The translations under genes and the position numbers were made by a program. From positions 136,501 through 200,500 of the forward strand of contig CATQJD010000122.1 in NCBI GenBank assembly GCA_958298945.1: DNA of 64,000 nt, written 5' to 3'. The notes under the pieces are model-generated. The model was not told the DNA's origin, made no database searches, and saw nothing but the letters and a program-made list of their open reading frames with translations. This DNA comes from Atherix ibis. Lineage: Eukaryota; Arthropoda; Insecta; Diptera; Athericidae. Position 1 is the stretch's first letter. Each line of letters starts with the position of its first letter. Positions 23,595 through 34,139 of the stretch are shown here, in pieces.

Positions 23595-25984
23595 CAATTG
23601 CAAAAACCGGTATAAACCTGTTATTGTGCTCATGGCCTGCGGTCTACCAAAATCTTTGACGTCAAGGTATTTAAAAATTTAATTTAAATTTTAAAATTTC
23701 AAAAAGTTGAACTAATAGGTAAACAAATAAATATGCTATTTGCATGCATGCTACATAGTTAAGCATCTTAATATTATTTTCTTTAGTGCAACTGAGTCGA
23801 TGGTACAATATATATTGTCACTTCAAAATACGCTACTGAATCTCATTCAAATATCATGATAGTAATTTACATACACCTGTAATAATGAAATATAAAAGAT
23901 TCTTTACAAAAGGTATTTAGTCATAGCCATTACTGCAGTTAAGCGCACCCATCTATTCATTCCATGTTGGAAAATACAGCAAGGCAACCTATGTGTATAT
24001 TGATAGTTATTTTAATTGGGTATGCTTTGCATTGTACGTAGGTTTGCATGTGAGGTATAGTAAATATTTCTTCTCTTTCATGTACATACAGAAATTTTTA
24101 TCCCATTATTGTGTTGAAATTGAAGTCATAACATTATAATTTTTATGTATGTATTGGAAATTACCTGTGCAAAGGCTACGTAAGTTACCTGTTTGAATGT
24201 TAAATTTACTTTATTCTAGTTGGCTTAAGACATTCCATTTGGATTTATTTGTCACAATAATACGTCATTAGCAAAACATTCATTTGAATTTATTATTTTG
24301 TAAATAATTTAGTATAAATTAAATTATTTAAAATATATATAATTTTGTTTTAATGATCAATTAAAAAATATGTAATTAAAACCGGATAATCTTCGCCTAA
24401 GATTTTTTTGTGTAGCAAATATATAAAAATATATTTATATAAACATCGTTTGTGTGTTACTTATATTTCTTGTTGAAATGGACAAAAAAATAATGCTCAA
24501 GTGAATTTTGCAAAGTTATCCAAAATATAAAATTAGTAGCAAAAATAAGTATAATTAAATCTAAAGTTGTATATATAAAACAAAGGAAGTATTAAGTGTA
24601 AGTGCGTGGCTTACGACATTAAATTAAAAGCAATGTAGTGTCAAACCGAGCCATTAAATTCATTTTTAAAATTTTTGTTACCCCTGTGTGTACATTTTTC
24701 AATTCCCTGCTTAAAATAATAATAATAATTGTTGAGAATGTTAACTGTAATACTAAATTTATACTAAATTAACATAATTAATTCATCTTTTTTCAGACAA
24801 CGTAACTATAAATGTATATACATGCAGTTGTATTGAATATATTTTATTACACTTCATGATATAGAAATAAAAATATTTGTCTGTAAAGCGGACATCATTT
24901 TATTAGTTAGTAAAATATATTAAATTAATATAATATAAAAGAGAAACATTAAATTATGTTGAATTTTAAACATTATACGATGATTGTTCAGTCAGCCATT
25001 TTGAAACGAAGCTCAAATAAATTTCAGAATGGATGAGTGTCTATAAGCATATTTAAAGATGTATATTTATTATAAAAGTAATAAATACCATATTCGTGTT
25101 TGGTCTAACAGTTAATTATGTTCATTTTTTTTGTTTATATAAAAATAGGAGGCACAAATTGATAAATATCCATAGTTGTTAGTAATATTAAAAAAATATT
25201 CCATTTATCAGAGTTATTTTTCTTCACAAATTTAGAAATTTTTATAATTTTTTGATGTTTAAAAATTATCTAAACCCCTTCGAAAAATATATTTTTTCTA
25301 TTATATTTAAATTTGCTTACATAGTTGTAGAAGAATTTGTTAATTTAACTCAATTCCTTAAGTTAAATGTTTTTAAATTTTTTTTTCCTTCTGATGTTTT
25401 ATTTCTACTATAATAATTTAGAACTTAAAGGAATTTGCATAGATTTGTATATATGACTAGTTGGTTCAAATATTTAAAATTATTTGTTTATAGTACTCGT
25501 ATATGCATAATTTTTTTAATTGTGTATATACGATTTCTATAAATATATTTTTATTTTAATATGGGAACTAACGAGATACAATTTCAGGCAAGTATTTTTA
25601 TTTTGCACTTTTTTTAAATATTCTAATAGCATACCAGTTTCACAAATTATAAACAATACAATTTGATTTGTAATACTGTGGAACGTACTTTTCTCTGTGT
25701 TCGCTACCGTATAGTTATTGGAGAAAATAATATATTATAAGCGAGTACGAGACTGTCATTATGTTTCGATACAAATAAACCAATTCCAAGTAGTTTTTCG
25801 TTCACCATCATACTTTTTCTTAAGTAACAAAAGGAAGCAATACAGGAAAATATGGCCCAATTAAAAAAAGGTAAGCCATTAAAGACTATATAAGAAAATG
25901 TGGCCCCATTAAAAAAAGCCGCACATGATATGTCGACCAAACAAGAGACGATCGATTTGTTACAATATCTTCAATTTGGGTAGA
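23595..25984. other. AT-rich stretch, no gene recognised
   Basis: Very AT-rich with no family motif in any frame. A short direct duplication (gaaaat[a/g]tggcccaattaaa-like) occurs at 25848-25874 and 25892-25919. The right end may be the 5' part of the transposon remnant that follows. Confidence 0.5.
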
Positions 25985-26640
25985 AATTTGATACTTAACA
26001 CTTACTAGATCCAATTTATATAAAATTAAAATCGCGCCAAAATTTTGCTGATTGTATCATTGAGCATAGTTTTGGCCTCTCAGAAAAAATCATCTTATCT
26101 GACGAAGCTCATTTTCATATTTAGTCAAAATTCACGACAAGTTATTGAATATTATTCATCACTTGTCTCTGTATCGTGTACTTTATGACATTGATGTAAA
26201 TTTTTTTGAAAATAATGCTGGTGCTACAGTTACGGTCAATGGAGTGCATTACGAAGATATGGTAACCAATTTGTTATAGCTTATTTTTGATAACATGGAT
26301 GTGGATGACTTGTTGTTTCAACTAGATACACTGCCTAAGAAATAATCAAAATTTATCGAAATGGATTGTTAATTTCCATATGCAATGGATTGTTAATTTC
26401 TCGAAAAGAGCACCACTTTTATGCGATTTAATACTATTGGACCTCTTTTTATTGGGGTATATGAAAGATAAGGTATATGAGAATAACCACACAAAATTAA
26501 AGAACCCAAAATAAATATCAACAGCGTTATACATTACATAGAGCAACAATTATAGTAAAATGTAATCGAAAAGCTTGTAAAAAGGATTGCTGCATGTGAT
26601 CATAGTCGTGGTCGAAATTTTATAAAAAGAATTGATGTTC
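25985..26640 (+). mobile_element. Decayed mariner-type transposase, relative of the array copies
   Basis: Parallel to the array remnant: LSEKIILSDEAHFHI near 26080-26120, then FFENNAGATVTVNGVHYEDMVTN near 26195-26270, DVDDL, YMKDKVYENN near 26457-26490 and C-terminal CDHSRGRNF near 26597-26625. Here the first catalytic Asp (SDEAHFH) is still readable. Stops and frameshifts disable it, and a 16-bp word (atggattgttaatttc) is duplicated at about 26360 and 26385. Confidence 0.75.
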
Positions 26641-26775
26641 CTCAGGGATATATATATCAAAATGATATTCCTCAGAGATCTTCTCTTTCCACAATCCTCT
26701 TTAATATTTACATTCAATCATTATCTACTTCACTTTCACCGATTTGTCATTTATTTTATACTAATTATTTTTACA
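26641..26775 (+). mobile_element. Jockey/CR1-like reverse transcriptase scrap
   Basis: A short segment reads NDIPQRSSLSTILFNIYIQSLSTSLSP and then TNYF, matching the RT block usually seen as GxPQGSxLSPxLFNIYI...YADD. Too short and decayed to assign a family firmly. Confidence 0.45.
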
Positions 26776-28179
26776 TTCTTGTGACCGTACGTACGCTATC
26801 CTCCCGATGTTGTCGAATTCGATTTATGTTGTTCGGAAGTAGAGTAGAAGGAGCGGTGCGTTTATTCTTATTAAAACCTTTGTATTTGTTGTACACTTAT
26901 ACAGCATAACACGTGATCACAATGGTCAGAGTCCATGAAAATCCTAGGCATGACCATTGTCCATAGAGGTGAATAGAATTTGCATATTTAAAAAAAATGT
27001 TAGCCTTATCAAATACAGTTTAAATATTGTCAAGATTCTGGTTGGCACTATATGTAAAGTTCGACAAAGGAGGCTATGTTTCTCTTTTATTTCACTATAT
27101 ATGCCAGAATAATAGTAACAAAGCTTATGATAGTTGAGGTAGGGTTAATCAGTATATTTGACTAGCTAGCTAGTCAAATATATAGTTATATATAAACTAG
27201 GGTTTATCATCGGTCAACTAACTACTTAGTTAGTGCATCGTACTTCACTGGTCGCAAGCCCATCTCTGATTACCTTCTCAAATTCCATGCTAATTTATTA
27301 TACAACAACCTTTGATCTTCTGACCATGCTCTATTAAACCTAAAAAAATATAATATTCACCCCTCTATACAAAAGAAATTAATCTTTCTTTTTATTAATG
27401 ATACTCTTCATCATTACTCTAACTTTCGTAAATCATGTTTGACAGTAGAGTTGTGAGTGTTTTTATCTCTGAATAGGTACAAAAAGACAAATACTGTGGC
27501 GTTCTTTCACAAGAAACTTTTCCTAGTGCAGTTGAAAGAACTTACTGATTATTTGCATTTTTCTACGAATGCGGCCGCAGATGATAATATGGACGATTTG
27601 TATGAGAATTCATAGCATTTGGTGATTTTTATCTAATTAAAATTAAAAATTAGAGGTGGTTGTTAATCTAACAAACAATATAAGAAATAAATTGTACGCG
27701 AAAATATCATATTTAAACAGTTCTACAAGAATTTTGCAGTTATATATACTGGAATACATCGGGATCTCTGTATATCTAAAAGTATAACAGAAATTATGCA
27801 AATAAAAAGAGAGTAATATTTAGTTGTGGATTAAATTTATGTTTGATATCAATTATTTTTTCTAAATTTTGCCGCTATTTATCAAGAAAACCTTTACTAA
27901 TTTTGGGATAAAAACAAAGGCAAATATAATTTTAAACTCACTATAATAGTCAACAATTAGTTAAGTTACTATATATTTTTGGGCTATAAGAAAACCTACA
28001 TCAGTTTTATATGATCTCAGATGACTTAATTTTCTAAAATAATTAATATAAGGAAAGTGACCAATCATTAAAATAGATAAAGACTCGAAAAGTTATATCT
28101 TTTAGACTATGTTCGAAAAGTGGTCGGATAAAAAAATCTGCAATCACAAATTATTCCTTATTTTTGTTAATATGTAATG
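26776..28179. other. AT-rich stretch with an exact 28-bp palindrome
   Basis: No gene identified. A weak LINE-endonuclease-like end (SDYLL... SSDHALLNLK on the plus strand near 27270-27340) may be another retroelement scrap. The region 26800-26930 has mixed composition compatible with an LTR fragment, unproven. Confidence 0.4.
27154..27181. repeat. Perfect 28-bp palindrome
   Basis: Fully self-complementary with no spacer, centred on gctagc, half-site atatttgactagct. The flanks keep weak complementarity (gttga/tcaac). Confidence 0.9.
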
Positions 28180-28880
28180 TTTTTTTTTTTTTTTTTTTAG
28201 ATATTTACAACTACAACATAGTAATAAGCAAATTTGAGCAATAGTATTAATTAACTTGAAAGGTTGTGGGGAGTAACCATCCAATAAAGTTCCTCCTACT
28301 AGCGTTTGTTTCAGTTAGGCCTCAGTATTTTAGTAAATCACGCGACCGGTGACGCTTAAGTCTTCGATGGGTATTACTAGAGAATGGAGGATAGTTCTTG
28401 AACAAGAGGATTATTATGATTGAGGATACAGGAACGAAACTTTTTATAGCGAGATACTGCCACATCAAAAACAAATGGGACTTTAAAATCACGATGAATA
28501 ACAGTATTGAGAACATAGAAGGGGACATCGATAATTGTACGGAGTATTTTTGATTTAAGGGATTGGATTGGACGTGAATTAGAAGGCTTAGTAGATCCCC
28601 AGAGTTCTAGTCCGTATGTCCATATCGGTTTCAGTAAGGTATTGTATAACAGTACTTTGCTGTCTATAGTAAGTTTCGAAGTAGTTTTAGGTATCGTCTT
28701 TTAAGTTCTTGTCTTTTAACTCTTGTATGTGGGTTCCATGTCAGGCGTTTGTCTAAGTTCAGTTCTAGGTACCGAGCTTCGGTGTGTTGTGGTATGGCAT
28801 TGCCATTAAGATATATGGGAGGGCATGTCTCACGACGGAGAGTGAAAGTTATCTGGATAGATTTACGTTCATTGACTTTT

Positions 28881-29450
28881 ATTCTTCACTTAGTAAACCA
28901 GTTCTGGCGGGTTTGGATTTGGATTTGGAGAGTTTCGGAAGCATGTTGGGGATTTTCGCTAAATGCAAGGCAGGCCGTATCATCGGCGTATATACCAAAG
29001 AATGTAATAGGGCAAATTGGGATGTCGGATGCATAAATGTTGTAGAAGATGGGTCCAAGTAAGCTACCCTGAGGAACCCCAGCCAATATCGGAGAGACAT
29101 TGGAGAGTTCGTTGGATTCATTTACTTGGAAGTGTCGGTTGGAAAGGAATGATCTTAGAATTAGGAAATAGGTGGAAGGAAGGAACCTCTTGAGTTTCCA
29201 GAGTAGACTTATATCAAGAAACACACCGGGATAGTACTGTTTTCTTTCTAAAGAGTATGCAATGAAATCGACAACTCGATAACACTGCTGGGTAGTGGAG
29301 TGTTCGGCGCGGAAACCAAACTAGTGATTAGGAATTAAATTTGAAGATTCGAGTAGAGGATGTAAGCGGCGAGGGAGGATTTTTTCAAAGATTTTTGAGA
29401 GTACTAGGCCTTATTGACCTGTAGGGAGTGTGTCGGTTTATTGGTTTATT
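28881..29450 (-). pseudogene. LINE copy A reverse transcriptase fragment
   Basis: Minus-strand frames give LAGVPQGSLLGPIFYNIYASDIPICP and the catalytic FGIYADDTACLAF (YADD), preceded by FLDISLLWKLKRFLPSTYFLILRSFLSNRHFQVNES. The palm blocks and catalytic Asp pair are therefore present, but upstream (29224-29450) the frame is broken and the domain is incomplete. It would copy LINE RNA at the nicked target if whole. Confidence 0.85.
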
Positions 29451-29465
29451 GGGCTTAGGGATCAA

Positions 29466-29845
29466 GATTCCTGACCGTAGCTTAATGAGCGGAGTATAAA
29501 CCAAAGTACTCTTAAAACAAAAAGTGGTACCACGGGAATCGGGAATACACTGTGCCCGATTTAGGTGAGGCGCCATTTGGCAGCAACGTGGTGGTTGTGG
29601 TTATGCCCATGTTACGGGTATGGTCTCCGGACCGCAGGTGGGAGGTAACTGGCAAATTCCATCTTGCAATTATCTCGGGCACTGTCACTGCTAATGACAG
29701 AAGAGGTTTAGATAGTCCTCGCCACCAGCAGGTGGAGTGGTCGGCTTGTAACTGACTACTAACTGGTAACTGCTAGTAAAGGTCGTAGGGGACTCATGGT
29801 CTTGAGGTTTGGACAACCAGGTCAAGTTAAATAACAATTTCTAAC
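29466..29845 (+). mobile_element. 5'-truncated R1-type LINE 3' end with 16-bp target duplication
   Basis: 380 bp nearly matching the 3' UTR of the R1-type LINE at 52885-53310 (shared words such as gaggcgccatttggcagcaa). It is bounded by an exact 16-bp duplication, tgggcttagggatcaa at 29450-29465 and 29846-29861. Copy B shows the empty site (near 55990). A severely 5'-truncated insertion with a target duplication is the normal product of target-primed reverse transcription. Confidence 0.93.
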
Positions 29846-29861
29846 TGGGCTTAGGGATCAA

Positions 29862-30316
29862 ACATGTAAACTTGGGTACCGCGTCATGTAGTTCTTGTCT
29901 ATTTTGAAGCTTTGTCGTAAGTCTAAATGCTCGTAAATATATTGTTTGAATAATTCCCAATCAATTGGTTCATTAATAAGTCTCGGCGCATTGACTTTTG
30001 GAGTGGATTGGGAATGGAGGACTAGTAGAACAGGGTTATGATCGGAGTTAAGATATAGGAGTGAAATAACATTAATATTGGAGAAATTCATTTCTGCACT
30101 TGTCCTCTCTTTTAAATATGGTGATGTTAAATATTCACTAGCACATTTTACACATTTAGGCAGGTGCCTACAATAGGCTTTGGTGTGTCCAAATTTCTGG
30201 CACTTGTGGTATTGCACAATATCCTTTTGCGGATACGGTTCTGCAACTTTAATTTTTGTGTAGAACAATGTGTCTATTTTCAGAATTTCTTTGAGGGTTC
30301 CAAGTCCACAAAACAT
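29862..30316 (-). pseudogene. LINE copy A ORF1 end fused to endonuclease end
   Basis: Frame at 30316-29858: EILKIDTLFYTKIKVAEP, then the zinc knuckles QYHKCQKFGHTKAYC and CVKCASEY, and straight after them an endonuclease C-terminal segment (LNSDHNPVLLVL) and linker (INEPIDWELFKQYI). In an intact element these two regions are separated by most of the endonuclease; copy B still has the GDFNAKYPQW-type endonuclease motif there across its own frameshifts. The first knuckle has Tyr for its first Cys (QYHKC). This is a deletion fusion, not a functional protein. Confidence 0.8.
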
Positions 30317-30840
30317 AGTGGAAGAGATCGACCCTCTAGACGTTTGGTTTTCACGTTATTGATGTTGCGCACAACGAAACCAAACACTTCCAACTCGTTT
30401 TTGATATCCTCCATCGGCGTAGTATGATGGAGGTGGCGAAACATTACACGGAAAGGCTTTAAATTGGTCGACTGATATGTGTGAAACTCCGATTTAGTAT
30501 CTTCCAAGTACTTTACGGCACTTCTGTAAGAGGCGCCGCTCTCTGTATAAATTGCAAGACCTTTTGGATGGGCATTGTATGTGAATTCACCGCCGCTCTC
30601 TGTATAAATGGCACCGCCTAAATCACCAAAATTGGTGATGCTTTTAACGTAAATGGGCGGTGTACTCTGTTTCTCCGCCCCAATATCGCCATTAGAAGCA
30701 ATTGCATCAGGAAGCGCTAAAGCAGCAAATCTGTTGCTGCACGATGTAGGTTTTGGGGTTTTTGGCGATGAGAGCCGCGCTCTCGATACTTGTCTATCCG
30801 TAGACTTAACGGACGGTGTCGTTGACCGCTTTCGTGGCAT
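30280..30840 (-). pseudogene. LINE copy A ORF1 (gag-like, RNA-binding) N-terminal part
   Basis: Probable start at 30840 (MPRKRSTTPSVK); an earlier ATG at 30912 gives an unlikely extension. A basic Ser/Thr/Pro-rich head is followed by PIYVKSITNF and FHTYQ...PFRVMFRHLHHTTPMEDIKNELEVFGF, the fold usual in Jockey ORF1 before the zinc knuckles; this protein coats the element's RNA. An 18-bp word coding IYTESG occurs twice 57 bp apart (near 30536 and 30594), adding 19 residues in frame. A frameshift near 30290-30316 separates it from the knuckles. Confidence 0.8.
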
Positions 30841-31150
30841 AATCGTGCGTACGTAAACTCTTATCTTTTCTTGTTTATGAACAGTTTTATTGTTCACTGA
30901 AAATGTGCACAAGCAGAGTACAGCTCAGCAAATTTAACTCGGCGAAATGCAATTATTCTATTTGTCGTCTATTTACAGTCTGTACACTATTTTTTCTCTC
31001 TCTTTTTTCCACGCAATTACATGAAACACTTTCACTTCAATAATAATAATTTATTACAATGGATTTTTCTACACCGAAATCGAAAACGCGAGTGCTCTGT
31101 TCACAACTCAATATGTCATGTTAAATTCACTTTTCATTGCCGTCTCAATA

Positions 31151-32509
31151 TTACCTTACCTAAAATTATTTGTTAGCATGTTTTCGCTTTTTGCGGAGCT
31201 GTTATAAACTGTTTTTAAACTCAGGACTTAGATGAAATAATAAAAATATAATTTTTAAACATTGTTGCGTTTAATATAATGATTGTGTTTCGAGAAGTAT
31301 GTAATGGTATTTTGTTTGTAAGATTTTATTTTATACAGTTATACTCGTATATGATAAAAATGAATATTTGTAACGTTCGAAGTAAGTTATTTTATTATTA
31401 TTATTAAACCACTTTTTTTACCTTTCAACAGATCCACTATCTTGTCATTGGCTTTAAAGCCGCTTATTATAATATATCTACGTTAAAACGTTATATATCC
31501 ACGAGCGAATTCGGCATCCTAGAAAACTTGATGAGCATGACTAGTATAAGTGGAAGAGTTAAATCAATCATTAACATACACAATGGGTCCGGCAAAGGGA
31601 CCAAATTTTGTGCGTTCTGGAGAAAGTAAATCGCGGCTCATGGATAAGCATGAGAGGTACCATCCTCATATAGCCAGCCAATCTTTGAGCATAAGCTAAC
31701 GACATCGACATTATGTGTCTATCAGAAAGAGCAAAAGTATATAGGCACAGCGGCGGCATTGAATATAAAACCAATTAGCACTAGTAGCATATAGATAGCA
31801 GATTATAGTTTCAAAAGAGTTAAGTCATTTTACTATATGAAATCAAGGGTCACATCCGATAAAAACATCGGGGAAGAAATCTGCCGATAGCTGTTGCCAA
31901 CCAACTGAGCTAATTCAGTCAGTCTAAACCATACCATTCGAAACTTCTTTCAATTATATCCAAGCTACTGATCTTGCTAGTCTTTATACATTCTTCGAAA
32001 ACAAAACCATTGTGAAATCTTATACGCCTTCAAGGGGAGTAAAATTCAAAGAATTTGCGGCACTCTATATGGGCGTAGACGACTCTGGAGCCTATTTAAC
32101 GACAAGATTTTAGAGCGTTCCCATGACCGCTCTAATTTTGTTTCCAGGAAAGGAGGAAGTTCCTCTGGTATACCGACGGCGTTAGCCAGACCGCCAAAAA
32201 CATGCTAAAATTATCTAACTGATTGCCAGTATTGCAATATCATAATAGTTGGAGTTCTTTGATTCGGTTGGACTAGACCAGATTCTAGATGATCGCACCA
32301 TCGATATTGATGAATATACAAAATATAATAATTTTAATGGCTCCGATTGTTTCCTTATTCATATCTTATTATAGTTGTTCTAAAAATAGAATAATATACA
32401 ATATATATTTCATATAAATTATATGTAAGCAGATATTTCCAGGGCAAATACAAAACATAAATATATATTAGGAAAAATACCCATCGATGTCTCCTTAAGA
32501 TGGAGATTA
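31151..32509. other. Intergenic stretch, nothing firmly recognised
   Basis: AT-rich, with less AT-rich parts at 31560-31780 and 31900-32260 that may be old retroelement pieces. I tested RNase H-like and LTR readings there and none gave convincing motifs. Confidence 0.4.
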
Positions 32510-33400
32510 TCAATTTTATAAATTTAAAAAATCTTGAGGCCATAGCAGTAAAACTGGATAGGTTTATAATGAAAAGGTGTGAGTGAAGAGTTTACCTGCT
32601 GAATGATTAGGATGGTAGAATAAATGTGAATAAAATTTTTGATAATGTGAGATGCACAGTTTACGAATGAATTGTATATTAAGGTCACGATAAAGAATAC
32701 GGTTTCGTAAATAAAAGAGAGCATTGAAATTTTTTCAAATTCGAGATTGCGAAAATCGGATTCGATGAGAATTACAATACGTAGTCGAAACCTAAAATCC
32801 GAGTCTGTATATTCACATCGGTTTCAGTATTGTATTACATAGCCATAATCTACTTTTATTGAACTACTGTCTAGGAGTGGTAGAAGTTGTTTCTGTTGTT
32901 CAAACAATTTTTATTTTGTGGGAAGGTTCAAGGTGAACCATTTTCCATTATAATTCCAGGATAACATACACCCGTTTTTTATAGAATATGATGGACTGTT
33001 TGGGTTAAATCGAGAGCATGCTGTCGCCAAAGTGAAGAAGAAACGCCAGCACTTTTTGTTTTGATTCACCCATATTTCCCACCAGACTTCTCAGTAGTGA
33101 ATGTGCTTCAGTTAAATAGTAGTAACCAGATTTGTAGTCGACGACGTTATACCACTGCTGTATAGTATCATAATCAGTTTGAAAAGTGAACTTATGCGGA
33201 GGAATTACATCCTCGGTTTCAATAATAGGATAAAGACGTCTTATGATAAATTTTTTAAGGATCTGTGATATGGTCAAAAGGCTTAAGAGTCTTTTTGAGC
33301 TAAGTGGGTTTTTGGGTGTGTCTGATTTTGGGAAAACTTCCAAAATGAAGAAACGAAACATATGCGGAGGATACAATTTTGATTGCATGCTCTCAGTACG
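32510..33400 (-). mobile_element. Decayed Jockey-type LINE reverse transcriptase
   Basis: The minus frame 33388-33005 reads FPKSDTPKNPLSSKRLLSLLTI...LKKFIIRRLYPIIETEDVIPPHKFTFQ, the usual KP.KP...SYRPISLLP...KIFEKLIL.RL.P...IP..QFGFR region of a Jockey RT. Further down (32760-32520) weakly similar C-terminal sequence continues, and 32800-32840 resembles the region upstream of LINE 3' ends seen in copies A and B. Stops and frameshifts throughout. It belongs to a different, older subfamily than copies A and B. Confidence 0.65.
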
Positions 33401-34079
33401 AGGTTTTTTTTTTGGATATTTGTATAAGTGTATTTTAATTTATTATGTCATATCCTGAGGCTTTTTGTTCAATAGTTCATTTTAGGTTTAGATTTTTCTT
33501 ATTATTTTGCATCCGTTGCCACTGGGCTCTAGCTAGCCTTTGTCGCTAATTGTAGTACGAATATGGTATAGAATGGCTTCTTATAGTTATGTGCGTTTTA
33601 TTTTAACTCATGTAATATTATTGATTTTGTGTTGCTTATAAACTAATATGTAAACGCTCGTCAGGTTCCCTATAAATAAATTTGTTGGTTTAATTTTTCT
33701 CGTAAAATATTCCAACCAGCGTTCCCATTTCCACGTCTACGAGAAAAAACTATAAAATTGGAGAGATGCCTAATTAAAGAAGAAGAGAACAATGATTAGA
33801 ATTCAGATCAAGAAGTGTTTCTGATAAGCCAATTAATGAATAAAGAGGAACACCAAATTTTAAGAGAGGTGCAGAAGAGCATTTATTATATATACAATCT
33901 TTCCTTGAGAACATGATAATCCCATTAGGGGTGCTAGGCATTATTATCTTTTCCCGCGATGAAAGACTTCACAAGTGAATTGAAAAATGACTCAAATTAT
34001 GCAGCAGCTAAATGATAAGAAATGAATAATAAAATATAGGATGTACATTGGAACAGTTTGTAAGTGGAAGAAATAATTA
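33401..34079. other. AT-rich stretch between two LINEs
   Basis: No gene recognised. A possible LTR leader-like segment (33600-33760) contains a 10-bp inverted pair ttttctcgta/tacgagaaaa, but no element could be assigned. Confidence 0.4.
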
Positions 34080-34139
34080 TAATAATAATAATAATAGCCT
34101 TTATTTAACAATCTTAGAAAAAAGTTACTATCACTTATG

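Larger units (their letters stand above)
28180..31150 (-). mobile_element. Jockey-type LINE copy A, internally deleted
   Basis: On the minus strand: a 5' leader and gag start near 31150-30840, ORF1, a direct jump from the zinc-knuckle region to the end of the endonuclease near 30090, linker residues to 29862, then RT (29450-28880) and a 3' region ending in a poly-A run (T18 at 28181-28198 on plus). It is closely similar in DNA sequence to copy B at 54661-57285 (28200-29450 aligns with 54695-56000). Missing relative to a full element are most of the endonuclease and about 670 bp of the linker that copy B retains. An R1-type fragment was later inserted at 29466-29845. Confidence 0.88.

Noticed and set aside
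26800..26930. Possible solo LTR
   Set aside because: Mixed composition and a suggestive end, but no paired copy, target duplication or clear TATA/polyA arrangement.
31900..32260. Possible RNase H domain of a LINE
   Set aside because: No catalytic Asp-containing motif could be read in any frame.
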